In this document: piece by piece, positions 50,771-59,738 of the stretch
How positions within the stretch are numbered: the first letter of the stretch is position 1
How the letters are laid out: each line of letters starts with the position of its first letter
Source: Micromonospora_J zhanjiangensis
Lineage (GTDB): Bacteria > Actinomycetota > Actinomycetes > Mycobacteriales > Micromonosporaceae
Assembly: GCF_042650605.1 (NCBI RefSeq)
Contig: NZ_JBHSBN010000017.1
Location: 62,001-126,000, forward strand
DNA: 64,000 nucleotides
Reading direction: 5' to 3'
Program-made: the position numbers and the translations under genes
Notes under the pieces: model-generated
Databases searched by the model: none
What the model was told of the DNA's origin: nothing
Seen by the model: only the letters and a program-made list of their open reading frames with translations

Positions 50771-52210
50771 TCAACGTACCGTCCCGGTCGGCCGGGACGT
50801 CGTCCTGACACGTCTGCGGCGGCGGACCACCGGCCGAACCAGGGCCGGCAGCCACGGCAGGACGCCCAGCAGGAGCAGCAGCGACAACAGCGGCGTGCGC
50901 CACCACCAGGTGACCACGGCCGGCGGCGGGTCGGGCGTCGGTGCCAGCCACGGCCGGGTGGTCTTGGCCCAGGCGAGGAAGGCGTCCCCGATCGGCAGTA
51001 GCCCGAACGCGTACCGCTTGCCGAACGGGGTGTCCAGGGGCAGGCCGGCCAGCTCGCCGTAGTTGGCCAGGGCGGCGGCCAGCGACGCGTCGCCCTGCAC
51101 CTGCGCCGCGCCGATCGTCACGGCGGTGGCGGACAGACTCACCCCCAGCGGCAGCGGACCGCTGTCCACGTCCGCCGGGCCGGTCACGCCACGCGGGTAC
51201 TCCCGGACCGCCGGACCGAGCCCCAGCGGCGAGGCGACGAAGTCGCGCCGGAAGGCGAGGTACTGTTCGCGGGCGAAGGCTTGGTCGATCTCCACCAGGA
51301 ACCGTTGCAGCATGCCCTGCGAGGTCGCCCGGGCCACCTCCGCCGGAGCGCCGGTCTCCGGGTCGACCCGGTGCGGCAGCAGTCCGGTCCGCGGGTCGAG
51401 CCGTTGTCGTACGCCGGCCAGCCAGCGGGTCACCGTGCCGCCGAACCGGGCCGGCAACAGCGCGTCGTGCAACCGCAGCGACGCCACGGCCACGGTGGAG
51501 TCGACCGGCCAGGCCTGCCCCGGGTACGCCGACAGGAACGGCGTGCCGGCGGCGTCGAACGCGGCGCCGAGGGCGGCCGAGTCGTCGGCGAACCGGCGCA
51601 GCTCGCCGGGATCGCGCCGGTCGGTGGATTGCAGCCCGAGGATCCCGCCGCGCAGCCAGTTCGTCCAGCCCGTGTAGAAGACCCCGTACGACGGGGTGAG
51701 GTCGGGGCTGAACGGTGCCCGCCCGGCCGGTGTGTCCAGCCGGGCCAGGGCCCAGCGGGCCTGCCGCAGTGCCGTGACCCGGTCGGCGTCGTCGCCACGC
51801 CGACCCAGCTCGACCCAGGTCAGCCCGTACAGGGCGTGCAGGAAGAAGTAGCCCTCCGGGAACAGTTGCTGGGCCCGTTCGCCGGCACCGTCCGCCAACG
51901 CGTCGCGCAGGAACGCCAGCTGCCGGCGTACGCCGATCGGCTCGCCGGCCGTACCGGTGGTGGCCGGCACGACCAGCCGCACCACGCCCGCCAGCGCGCA
52001 CAGGCTGAGCAGCGCGCCAACCAGCGCGGCGAGCCGCCGCCGGAGGCGGTGCGGCGGCGCCGCCGGCTCGACGGGGCGCGCGACTTCCTCGGCGCGCACG
52101 GCGGCCGACCCGGCGGTACGCGCCCCACCCTCGGCGGTACGCGCCCCACCCTCGGTGGCCGGTCCGGTGCCGGTGGCCGGTCGGGTGCCGGCGTTGCCCG
52201 GCGTGGTCAC
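50771..52210 (-). CDS. Membrane-anchored protein, possibly linalool dehydratase/isomerase-like fold
   Basis: A 479-residue protein with an N-terminal span (LAALVGALLSLCALAGVVRL) and a C-terminal span (LLSLLLLLGVLPWLPALV). The large outside domain between is helical with aromatic motifs (FPEGYFFLHALYGLTWVELG, PSYGVFYTGWTNWLRGG, YPGQAWPVDSTVAVASLRLHD), reminiscent of the (alpha/alpha)6 fold of linalool dehydratase/isomerase, though I am not certain. GTG at 52210 overlaps the RDD stop. The N-terminal tail has two copies of a 21-base repeat (EGGARTA type). Its partner role in the MoxR block is unknown. Confidence 0.65.
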   Translation of the reverse strand: MTTPGNAGTRPATGTGPATEGGARTAEGGARTAGSAAVRAEEVARPVEPAAPPHRLRRRLAALVGALLSLCALAGVVRLVVPATTGTAGEPIGVRRQLAFLRDALADGAGERAQQLFPEGYFFLHALYGLTWVELGRRGDDADRVTALRQARWALARLDTPAGRAPFSPDLTPSYGVFYTGWTNWLRGGILGLQSTDRRDPGELRRFADDSAALGAAFDAAGTPFLSAYPGQAWPVDSTVAVASLRLHDALLPARFGGTVTRWLAGVRQRLDPRTGLLPHRVDPETGAPAEVARATSQGMLQRFLVEIDQAFAREQYLAFRRDFVASPLGLGPAVREYPRGVTGPADVDSGPLPLGVSLSATAVTIGAAQVQGDASLAAALANYGELAGLPLDTPFGKRYAFGLLPIGDAFLAWAKTTRPWLAPTPDPPPAVVTWWWRTPLLSLLLLLGVLPWLPALVRPVVRRRRRVRTTSRPTGTVR

Positions 52211-53244
52211 GGGATCCGCGGCCGGTCGGCCGCGCCCGGCACCGCCGACCGCACGGCCGGCCACGGCTGCCCGGCACCCGGGTACGCCTGACCGGGCATC
52301 GGTGGTCGGGGCGACGACCACGGCCCCGGCGGGGGCGGGGCGACGACCAGTTCCGGCCAGACCGCGGCGGCCCGGGCCCGGACGGCGGCCAATCGGCGCA
52401 ACGCGCGGCGGTGCCGCTCGGCGTGCACGGCGGCCAGGTACGCCAGGTGCGGCGTACCCGCCGGCGGTGGTGGCCGGGTCGCCGCCGCCACCTCGGCGGC
52501 GAGCCGGTATGCGAGCCGGCCCCGGGCCGGCTCGCGCAGTTGTCGTTGCCGGGACAGGAAGTGCCGCACCGCCAACGCCAGGTCGTCGTCCATGCCGGCC
52601 AGGTCCAGAGTGCTGGCCCAGCCGGCGAGTCCGGGCGCGGTCGGCGGCATCCAGCCCCACACCGCCGGCGTGCGTTCGTGCACCACGATGGTGCCGGCCG
52701 CGTAGTCGCCCAGCCGCTTGCCCTGCGGGCTGACCGTCATGGTCCACAGGCAGGCCAGCCAGGTCAGTGGCGGGGCGAGCAGGCCCGGCCACTCGATCGC
52801 GGCGCTGACCAGCCCCCGGGTCATCGCCTGGCGGAACCGGATCGGCCCGCCGTCGTCGCGGACCACCCGCAGGCCCAGCGCGTACTTGCCCAGGGTCCGG
52901 CCACCGCTGACCGATTCCAGCAGCACCGGGTAGCCGAGCACCACGGTCGCGATGACCACGACGACGATGCCGTCGAACCACGCCGAGTCGAGTTCGACGA
53001 GGCCGGTCTGCCCGACCAGCACCGCCAGGATGCCCACGCCGGTGATCAGCATCCAGAACGTCGCCACCTGGACCACGAGGTCGATCAGGCGGGCCAGCAT
53101 CCGGGAACCGGTCCGGGCCACCCGCAGGTCGAGGCTCACCGCCTCGCCGGTGACGAACCGGGCGGAGCCGGTGCCGTGGTCGGCGTCGGCCGACCGGCTG
53201 GTGCTGCCGGCGGTCAGTGGTGCGAGGGGCGCGTGCGTGGTCAC
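52207..53244 (-). CDS. RDD family membrane protein
   Basis: A 345-residue protein. The RDD domain (about residues 40-195) has RMLARLIDLVVQVATFWML, SVSGGRTLGKYALGLRVV and GKRLGDYAAGTIVVHE, and three to four membrane spans. A long Ala/Pro/Arg-rich C-terminal tail (cytoplasmic) follows. GTG at 53244 is preferred to the one two codons earlier. RDD proteins are thought to be transport or assembly factors. It lies divergently from SpoIIM-like and overlaps the next gene. Confidence 0.85.
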   Translation of the reverse strand: MTTHAPLAPLTAGSTSRSADADHGTGSARFVTGEAVSLDLRVARTGSRMLARLIDLVVQVATFWMLITGVGILAVLVGQTGLVELDSAWFDGIVVVVIATVVLGYPVLLESVSGGRTLGKYALGLRVVRDDGGPIRFRQAMTRGLVSAAIEWPGLLAPPLTWLACLWTMTVSPQGKRLGDYAAGTIVVHERTPAVWGWMPPTAPGLAGWASTLDLAGMDDDLALAVRHFLSRQRQLREPARGRLAYRLAAEVAAATRPPPPAGTPHLAYLAAVHAERHRRALRRLAAVRARAAAVWPELVVAPPPPGPWSSPRPPMPGQAYPGAGQPWPAVRSAVPGAADRPRIP

Positions 53245-53337
53245 CCGCACAGTGTCCCTGACCGGTACGCTCGGCGGTGCCCTCGACCGGGGCCGTCGGC
53301 GGCAGCCGGTCGTCGGATCCTCGTTACGGGAGCTGCG

Positions 53338-54339
53338 GTGGACCTGGACGCCTTCGTCACCGAACACGGCGGGGAGTGGCACCGGTTGCGGATCCTGCTC
53401 GGTCGGTCCCGGCGCAAGCTCACCGCCGCCGAGGTGGACGAGATGGTGACGCTCTACCGCCGCACCGCCACCCACCTGTCCGTCGTGCAGAGCCGCTCGC
53501 CCGACCCGAATCTCGTCTCCGTGCTCACCCAACTGGTGCTGCGGGCCCGGGCCCGGCTGAACCCGGCACCCGGCTTCTCGGCGGCGTCGATGGTCCGGTT
53601 CCTCACGGTGGTCTTCCCGCTGGCCGCCTACCGGGCCCGTTGGTGGTGTCTCGGCGTGGCGGTCGGGTTCGTCACGGTGAGCACGATCCTCATCCGGCTG
53701 GTCGCCACCGACCAGCGGGTGGCGCTGGAGTTCATGCCCGAGAACGCCGTCGACGATCTGGTCAACCACGGCTTCGAGGCGTACTACAGCGAACATCCGC
53801 CGCAGAACTTCACCTTCGCGGTGTGGACCAACAACGCCTGGGTGAGTGCCGTCTGCCTCGCCGGTGGGGTGCTCGTGCTGCCGGTGCTCTACCTGCTCTG
53901 GGAGAACGCGCTGAACCTCGGGATCGTCGGTGGCCTGATGGTCGGCCACCACCGGACCGACACCTTCCTCGGCCTGCTGCTGGTGCACGGCATGCTGGAG
54001 TTGACCTGCATCTTCGTCGCCGCCGGGGTGGGTCTGCGGATCGGCTGGGCGTGGATCGCGCCCGGTCCGCTGCGTACCCGGGGACAGTCCGTCGCGGCGG
54101 CCGGCCGGTCCGGTGTGGCGGTGGCCATCGGTCTGGTGCCGGTCCTTCTGGTGAGCGGCTTCGTCGAGGGCTTCGTCACCCCGGCGCCGCTGCCCCCGCC
54201 GGTGAAGCTGGCCTTCGGGGCGTTCGTCTGGCTGGCCTTCCTGGCCTACATGATCGGGTTCGGCGCGCGTGCCGTGCGCAACGGCGAGACCGCCGACGTC
54301 GACGAACTCGACCGCGAGGCGTTCGCCCCCACGGTCTGA
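53338..54339 (+). CDS. Stage II sporulation protein M-like membrane protein
   Basis: A 333-residue protein of the SpoIIM/DUF95 family. A cytoplasmic N-terminal helical part (LDAFVTEHGGEWHRLRILL) precedes about six membrane spans; the family region includes FTFAVWTNNAWVSAVCLAGG, GIVGGLMVGHH and LVHGMLELTCIFVAAGVGLR. In non-sporulating actinomycetes this type sits next to RDD, MoxR and DUF58 genes, as here. GTG at 53338 with GGGAG 6 bases upstream. Function beyond the sporulation protein is unknown. Confidence 0.85.
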   Translation: MDLDAFVTEHGGEWHRLRILLGRSRRKLTAAEVDEMVTLYRRTATHLSVVQSRSPDPNLVSVLTQLVLRARARLNPAPGFSAASMVRFLTVVFPLAAYRARWWCLGVAVGFVTVSTILIRLVATDQRVALEFMPENAVDDLVNHGFEAYYSEHPPQNFTFAVWTNNAWVSAVCLAGGVLVLPVLYLLWENALNLGIVGGLMVGHHRTDTFLGLLLVHGMLELTCIFVAAGVGLRIGWAWIAPGPLRTRGQSVAAAGRSGVAVAIGLVPVLLVSGFVEGFVTPAPLPPPVKLAFGAFVWLAFLAYMIGFGARAVRNGETADVDELDREAFAPTV

Positions 54340-54356
54340 CGTCGGACGTGCCGGTC

Positions 54357-54370
54357 CCGGCTACAGCCGG
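54357..54370. terminator. Possible bidirectional terminator hairpin
   Basis: CCGGCT (54357-54362) and AGCCGG (54365-54370) around a two-base centre between the convergent SpoIIM-like and DUF58 genes. Short, so tentative. Confidence 0.35.
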
Positions 54371-55728
54371 CCGGCGGCCTTCAGCGCCAGGTACCGGTCC
54401 GCCACCGCACCGGCGAAGGTCTCCACCGGGGCGTCCACCACCTGCACGTTGTAGCGGGTCAGCGCCGCCCGGACGCGGTGCAGCTCGGCGAGGGTCCGCT
54501 CGGCGGCGGCCGCGGTGTGCAGGTCGGCCGGGCCGCCCCGGCGGGCGGCCAACGCCTCCAGCGACGGATCGTGCACCGCGGCCACCAGCACCGTGTGCCG
54601 GGACACCAGCTGCGGCAGCACCGGCAGCAGCCCCTCGCCGAGCGCACCGGCGTCCAGTGTGGTGAACAGGACCACCAGGGACCGCTTGCGGGCCACCCGG
54701 AGCACCTCGGCCACGATCCGCCCGAAGTCGGTCTCCACCAGGGCCGGCGTGAGCCCGGCCAGCGCCTGGGTGAGCCGGTGCAGCTGGCTGCGCCGGATTG
54801 AGCTGGAGACGTTGGCGCGTACCAGGGTGTCCACCGCGAGCAGGTCGACCCGGTCGTCGGCGTGCGCGGCCAGCGCCGCGAGCAGCAGGGCGGCGTCGAT
54901 GGCGGCGTCCAGCCGCGGCTCACCGGGGCGGGCCGGTTCCCCCGGCCCACCCACCGTGCCGACCCGGCCCGCGCTGGTCCGGCCGGTGTCCAGCACGCAC
55001 AGCACCCGCCGGTCCCGTTCCGGCCGCCAGGTCTTGACCACGACGTGCTCGCGCCGGGCCGTGCCACGCCAGTCGATGGACCGCACGTCGTCACCGATGA
55101 CGTACTCGCGCAACGAGTCGAACTCGGTGCCCTGGCCGCGGCCACGAGCCACCGTCCGCCCGTCGATGACCCGCAGCCGGGACAGCTTCTCCGGCAGGAA
55201 GCGCCGGGACGTGAACGGTGGCAGCGCGGTCAGCGTCCACGGCGGGGTGAGCGCCGCCGCGCGGCGGCGCCCGGTCTGCCGGAACGCCAGCCCCAGCGGC
55301 CCGTACGAGCGGATGGTGACCCGGGCCGCCGGCCGGTCGCCACGCCGGGTCGGAGTGAGCGTGGTGACCACGTCCGCCGACTCGCCCGGTTCGAGCTGCA
55401 CCACGTGGGCGTACGGTTGCGCGGCACCCGCGGACGGCACCCAGGCGTCCCGGACCAGGGCGCGCAGCATCCGCAGCGACACGTTGGTCACCGTCAGGGT
55501 GACCTCGGCGCTCTCCCCGAGCCGCACCTGCCGCGGCCCGGAGCGGACCAGCCGCACCTCGCCGGCCGGCGCGGCGGCCAGCAGGTCCAGGCCGGTCAGC
55601 ACCGCCACGACGGCCACCGCCGCGGCGAGCGCCCACCACATGCCAACCGGCGACAGCAGCCAGCCGCCGAGCGTCAGCGCCGCCGCGCCGAGCACACCGG
55701 TCAGCGCCGGTACCCGCCAGGTCAGCAT
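54361..55728 (-). CDS. DUF58 domain protein (MoxR partner)
   Basis: A 455-residue protein. Two N-terminal spans (LTGVLGAAALTLGGWLL and MWWALAAAVAVVAVL) anchor it; the middle is a beta-rich region, and the DUF58 core has FDSLREYVIGDDVRSIDWRG with the conserved Arg-Tyr-Gly-Asp and Asp-Trp residues. After it a VWA-like fold with CVLDTGR forms the C-terminal part. DUF58 proteins act with MoxR ATPases in an unknown remodelling job. GTG/ATG start at 55728, 10 bases after the MoxR stop. Confidence 0.9.
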   Translation of the reverse strand: MLTWRVPALTGVLGAAALTLGGWLLSPVGMWWALAAAVAVVAVLTGLDLLAAAPAGEVRLVRSGPRQVRLGESAEVTLTVTNVSLRMLRALVRDAWVPSAGAAQPYAHVVQLEPGESADVVTTLTPTRRGDRPAARVTIRSYGPLGLAFRQTGRRRAAALTPPWTLTALPPFTSRRFLPEKLSRLRVIDGRTVARGRGQGTEFDSLREYVIGDDVRSIDWRGTARREHVVVKTWRPERDRRVLCVLDTGRTSAGRVGTVGGPGEPARPGEPRLDAAIDAALLLAALAAHADDRVDLLAVDTLVRANVSSSIRRSQLHRLTQALAGLTPALVETDFGRIVAEVLRVARKRSLVVLFTTLDAGALGEGLLPVLPQLVSRHTVLVAAVHDPSLEALAARRGGPADLHTAAAAERTLAELHRVRAALTRYNVQVVDAPVETFAGAVADRYLALKAAGRL

Positions 55729-55738
55729 GACGTCGGCG

Positions 55739-56764
55739 TCACCGGGGCGCCGGTACGGTGGCCAGCAACGCCTCCAGCACGGCGTCGGCGGTGGCGCCCT
55801 CCAACTCCGCCTCGTGCCGCACCCGGATCCGGTGGCGCAGCGCGGGCCGGGCCACCGCCTTCACGTCGTCCGGCGTGACGAAGCCCCGCCCGAGCAGCCA
55901 GGCGTTCGCCTTGGCCGCGTTCAGGACGGCGGTGGCGCCCCGGGGCGAGGCGCCCAGCTCCAGCGACGGCGTGTTCCGGGTGGCCCGGCACAGGTCCACG
56001 ATGTACGCCAGCACCACGTCGGCCACCTGCACCTTGAGCGCGCCGCGGCGGGCCGCCGCCAGATCGGCCGTACCGGCGGCGGGACGTACCCCGGCGGCGG
56101 CCAGGTCCCGCGGGTCGAACCCGTTGTGGTGGGCGCGCAGGACGCCGAACTCCTCGTCCCGGCTGGGCAGCGGCACGGTCAGCTTGAACAGGAACCGGTC
56201 CAGCTGCGCCTCGGGCAGCGGGTAGGTGCCCTCGTACTCGATCGGGTTCTGGGTGGCCACCACCAGGAACGGGTCCGGCAGCGGCCGCGGCCTGCCCTCG
56301 ACGGAGACCTGCCGTTCCTCCATCACCTCCAGCAGCGCGGCCTGGGTCTTCGGCGGGGTCCGGTTGATCTCGTCGGCGAGCAGCAGGTTGGTGAAGACCG
56401 GCCCCTCGCGGAACTCGAACGACGCGGTCCGCGCGTCGAAGATCAGCGAACCGGTGACGTCCCCCGGCATCAGGTCCGGGGTGAACTGCAACCGCCGGGT
56501 GTCCAGTTCCAGTGCCGCGGCCAGGGTGCGTACCAGCAGCGTCTTGGCGACCCCCGGCACGCCTTCGAGCAGGACGTGCCCCCGGCACAGCAGCGCGACG
56601 AGCAGCCCGGTGACGGTGCCGTCCTGCCCCACCACGGCCTTGGCGACCTCGCCGCGCAGCCGGGTGAGGGCCTGCCGGGCGGCGGTCTCGTCCGGCTCGG
56701 CCGCAGCCGGGTCCCACCGGGGTTCGGCTCCACTCCGCCCCGCCGGCGCCGCTGTCTCTGTCAC
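55739..56764 (-). CDS. MoxR-family AAA+ ATPase (MRP subfamily)
   Basis: A 341-residue AAA+ ATPase with Walker A GVPGVAKT (68-75), Walker B LLLADEINR, the TQNPIEYEGTYPLPEAQLDRF sensor and arginine-finger segment, and the C-terminal lid (ASPRGATAVLNAAKANAWL). Its canonical Walker B differs from the YehL-type ATPase at 28.8 kb. GTG at 56764 follows GGAGGAGC. It is the standard partner of the DUF58 protein beside it and overlaps the upstream DUF4350 gene. Confidence 0.94.
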   Translation of the reverse strand: MTETAAPAGRSGAEPRWDPAAAEPDETAARQALTRLRGEVAKAVVGQDGTVTGLLVALLCRGHVLLEGVPGVAKTLLVRTLAAALELDTRRLQFTPDLMPGDVTGSLIFDARTASFEFREGPVFTNLLLADEINRTPPKTQAALLEVMEERQVSVEGRPRPLPDPFLVVATQNPIEYEGTYPLPEAQLDRFLFKLTVPLPSRDEEFGVLRAHHNGFDPRDLAAAGVRPAAGTADLAAARRGALKVQVADVVLAYIVDLCRATRNTPSLELGASPRGATAVLNAAKANAWLLGRGFVTPDDVKAVARPALRHRIRVRHEAELEGATADAVLEALLATVPAPR

Positions 56765-58032
56765 GCTGCTCCTCCTGGGTTGACCGGTCCTGTCGTTCCG
56801 GTGGGTCCTGGGCCCACCCGCAGCACGGCGGCGACCAGCGCGTCCAGCCGGTCGACGGCGGACTGGAACTCGTCGTCGGACGCCGGTTCCGGCCCGTGCA
56901 GTGTCGTCCGGACCTCGGCGTCCGGGATGCCGGTGCGGGCGGCGATGTGCCGGATCAGCTCCTCGTCCCCGCCGGCACCGCCCGGTCCAGCCAGGTGGTA
57001 CGGATCGAACACGGGTGTCATCCGGCGCAGCGCCGCCGCCCGGAGCGTGGCCAGTGACGCCTCCCGGGAACGGATCCGCTGGTAGAGCCGGCCCCGTCCG
57101 GTGACCGTCTCGGTCGCCGGCACCACCACCGGCAACGGTTCCGCGACGGGTGGGCCGAGCCGACGGCCGCGGACCAGGGCGACCAGCACGGCCACGGTGG
57201 ACAGCAGCACGACGGCGGCCCATAACACCGGCGGGAACGCGTGCCACTGCGGGTCGGTGCCACCGGAGTCGCGGTTCGGCTGCCGGTAGCCGGGCAGCTT
57301 GAACTTCGGCGGCGGCAGCGCCTCGGACGACTCCCTGCGGTGCACGTCGACCCAGATCACGTCGCGGTCCCGGCCGAGCAGCCCGGTGGCCAGTGACGCG
57401 TTGCCGGCCTCACCGATCCGACCGTTGCGGAACGGGTCGGTCGCGCCGACCGCGAGGATCTCCGAGTCGCCGTCGCCCCAGCCGACCAGGCCACCGCCGT
57501 AGCAGTCGGTCCGGGTCTGCTCGGGGGCCTGGTAGCGGGCCCGCAGCACCGCCGCCGGTCCGGCAGCCACGGCGAAGTCGGTGCCGCAGCCGGGTTCGGC
57601 GGTACGGGCGGCCCACCGCTGTGGGCCGGTGAGGAACCCGGCGTACAGCGCGGCCCGGCTGCCCGGGTACGCGAGCACCAGCCGGAATCCCGTCCGATCG
57701 TCGGCGACGTCCTCGAAGAAGCCCGGCGTGACCAGGTCCGGGGCCGGTACGAAGACGGTGGGGTCCGGGCGGAGGTCGGCGGAGTCGAGCAACCGCAGCG
57801 CCTCGGCCGAACTGGTCACCCGGTGCACGGTCACGCCGTTGCCGGCGAGCAGTTCGGCCAGCCGGCTCGACCCGTCCGGTCCGGTGCCGGTGGGGGAGAG
57901 GGTGCCCGGGTCGGCGAGGTCCGGCTCCTGCGCACCGTGCGCGACGCCGGTGACCAGGTAGAGCAGCACCAGGACGAGGAACGGCAGGGCGATCCGGTGC
58001 CAGCGCCGGGATCCGCGTACCCGGGCGGTCAC
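56761..58032 (-). CDS. DUF4350 domain protein
   Basis: A 423-residue membrane protein. One N-terminal span (IALPFLVLVLLYLVTGVAHG) leads to an extracytoplasmic DUF4350 domain (LAELLAGNGVTVHRVTSSAE, LVLAYPGSRAALYAG, SEILAVGATDPFRNG), then a second span near residues 300-318 (VLWAAVVLLSTVAVLVALV) and a cytoplasmic helical tail. The domain resembles the gatase/GldG-like fold. GTG start at 58032 overlaps the DUF4129 stop. Part of the MoxR/DUF58 operon; function unknown. Confidence 0.85.
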   Translation of the reverse strand: MTARVRGSRRWHRIALPFLVLVLLYLVTGVAHGAQEPDLADPGTLSPTGTGPDGSSRLAELLAGNGVTVHRVTSSAEALRLLDSADLRPDPTVFVPAPDLVTPGFFEDVADDRTGFRLVLAYPGSRAALYAGFLTGPQRWAARTAEPGCGTDFAVAAGPAAVLRARYQAPEQTRTDCYGGGLVGWGDGDSEILAVGATDPFRNGRIGEAGNASLATGLLGRDRDVIWVDVHRRESSEALPPPKFKLPGYRQPNRDSGGTDPQWHAFPPVLWAAVVLLSTVAVLVALVRGRRLGPPVAEPLPVVVPATETVTGRGRLYQRIRSREASLATLRAAALRRMTPVFDPYHLAGPGGAGGDEELIRHIAARTGIPDAEVRTTLHGPEPASDDEFQSAVDRLDALVAAVLRVGPGPTGTTGPVNPGGAA

Positions 58033-58685
58033 GGGGTCGCCACCGGGGTCGGGGCCGGTGCGGGTCCGGTCAGCGCGTCCCGGACCCGGTCGCCGTGGGT
58101 TCGCATGGCCAGGTCGTCCTCGGCGGTGGCCGGCCGCAGCCCGTACCAGATCTCCGAGAAGAGGTCGGACGCGGCCCGCAGCGGTGCCGCCGTCGGGGGG
58201 TGGGCCCGGCCCGCCGCCCCGGCCAGTTCGGTCACCGTCCAGCCGGGCCGGGCGCTGACCACGCCGCGTTCGATGAGTTCCCGGATGATGGCCCGCAGTC
58301 GTTCCCGGACCGCCTCGGCGTAGCGCCCGGCCGCGGCCAGCTCGTCGGCGGACAGCGCGAGCACCGCCGCCGGCAGGTCCGGCACCTGGTCGTCGGGCAG
58401 GTCGGCACCGACCTCGGCGGCCCGCCCCCGGCGGCGCCGGCGACGCCACCGCCAGCGGAACCGCAGCGCCCCCAGGCCACGCCAGCGGAACCGGCGGCCG
58501 CGCCGGGACCGGCCCGAGCCGCGCAGGGTGCCCAGCCGCCAGCGGGCCGGCGACCAGGCCGGCCACAGATACCACAGCACCGCCACCAGCGCGGTGAACA
58601 GGAACAGTAAGATGCCGAGGGCCGGTACCCCGCCGGGCACCGGGTCGCCCAGGGTGGCGACCAGCTCGTTCCACCACCGGCTCAC
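58029..58685 (-). CDS. DUF4129 domain protein
   Basis: A 218-residue protein with one span (LGILLFLFTALVAVLWYLWP), an extremely Arg-rich stretch (RRFRWRGLGALRFRWRWRRR), and a C-terminal DUF4129 domain (AVRERLRAIIRELIERGVV, PGWTVTELAGAAG, FSEIWYGLRPATAED). The domain is generally found in transglutaminase/MoxR clusters. GTG at 58685 overlaps the next gene's stop. It should sit in the membrane with its C-terminal domain in the cytoplasm. Confidence 0.85.
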   Translation of the reverse strand: MSRWWNELVATLGDPVPGGVPALGILLFLFTALVAVLWYLWPAWSPARWRLGTLRGSGRSRRGRRFRWRGLGALRFRWRWRRRRRRGRAAEVGADLPDDQVPDLPAAVLALSADELAAAGRYAEAVRERLRAIIRELIERGVVSARPGWTVTELAGAAGRAHPPTAAPLRAASDLFSEIWYGLRPATAEDDLAMRTHGDRVRDALTGPAPAPTPVATP

Positions 58686-59509
58686 CGCGGCACCGCCAGG
58701 GCCGGGCCGGTGGAGACGCCGTGGCGCACCGCCCGGCGCAGCGTGATGTCCAACCCCTCGCTGCGCATCCGGGCCTCCAGGTGCAGCACGGTGTCCAGGC
58801 AACCGAGCACCGGGTAGGCGATGGCGTTGATCATCAGCCAGGCCAGGCCGGTGACGAGGTGATCCCGCCAGGCGACCCCGGTGTCGATCAACAGCCGCAG
58901 CGCGACCCAGCCGCCGATCCCGGTGGCCAGCCGGATGAACAGCCAGGCCAGGTAGCCGAGCAGGCGGATCCCGCCGGCGCGCAGGCCGGAGCGGGTGCAC
59001 AGTCGCACCGAGCGGCCCAGGGCGGCGACCGGTCCGACCCGGTCTATCACCAGGGCCGGCATCGCCAGGCCGAACAGCAGATAGGCCACCGGCCAGCCGA
59101 GCACGGTGCCGGCGGCCACGCCGTACAGCACGGCCAGCACGACCGCCAGCACGCCGACGGCGACCGGGCGGACCGGTCGGGCCGGCGCGGCCGGGCCGAG
59201 CATCGCGGCCGGCGCCGCGGCGGCGCTCACCGCGGCCAGTACGGCCACGCAGCACATCTCGGTGCCGAAGCCCACGGTGAGCAACACCCAGTACCAGTCC
59301 CAGTGGTGCTGGTTCGGGAAGACCGCGTTGGCGACGTCGGCGAGCTGCCGCAGCGGGAAGAGCACGGCCTGCTCCAGCAGCGCCAGCAGGAAGCCCAGCC
59401 CGAGCAGCGTCCGGCCCCGGGTGCGCAACAGGGCGGTGGCCGCGTCGAGGATCTCGCCGGTGGTCATCGGGCGCAGCGGCACCGCACCCGACGTGCTCTC
59501 GTCCCGCAA
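58682..59509 (-). CDS. Multi-span membrane protein, first gene of MoxR operon
   Basis: A 275-residue protein with about six spans and an N-terminal TTGEILDAATALLRTRGRTLL that is typical of the DUF7544 / GDPD-membrane-domain-like group of actinomycetes. The start at 59509 is a TTG; an ATG at 59467 (MTTGEILD) fits the family start better, so the shorter form is a real possibility. It is the promoter-proximal gene of the leftward MoxR operon. Function unknown. Confidence 0.75.
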   Translation of the reverse strand: MRDESTSGAVPLRPMTTGEILDAATALLRTRGRTLLGLGFLLALLEQAVLFPLRQLADVANAVFPNQHHWDWYWVLLTVGFGTEMCCVAVLAAVSAAAAPAAMLGPAAPARPVRPVAVGVLAVVLAVLYGVAAGTVLGWPVAYLLFGLAMPALVIDRVGPVAALGRSVRLCTRSGLRAGGIRLLGYLAWLFIRLATGIGGWVALRLLIDTGVAWRDHLVTGLAWLMINAIAYPVLGCLDTVLHLEARMRSEGLDITLRRAVRHGVSTGPALAVPR

Positions 59510-59738
59510 CGCGCCCCCGGCCGCCAGAAGGTCCCATGTGTCTGACCGGGCCCCATGGTTGCATGCCCGTACCGGCCCGGCGACCCCGCGCCGATACCGA
59601 TCAGGCCGCGATCCTACCGACCGGGCGCACCGACCGGTCGGGGCGCGTGACCAGCGCCGTTCCGCCGGACCGGGGCGCCTCCTCTAGGCTCACCCGGCGG
59701 GCCCGGCCCGGCGGGCCCCGGACTCGGGGAGGACGTCC

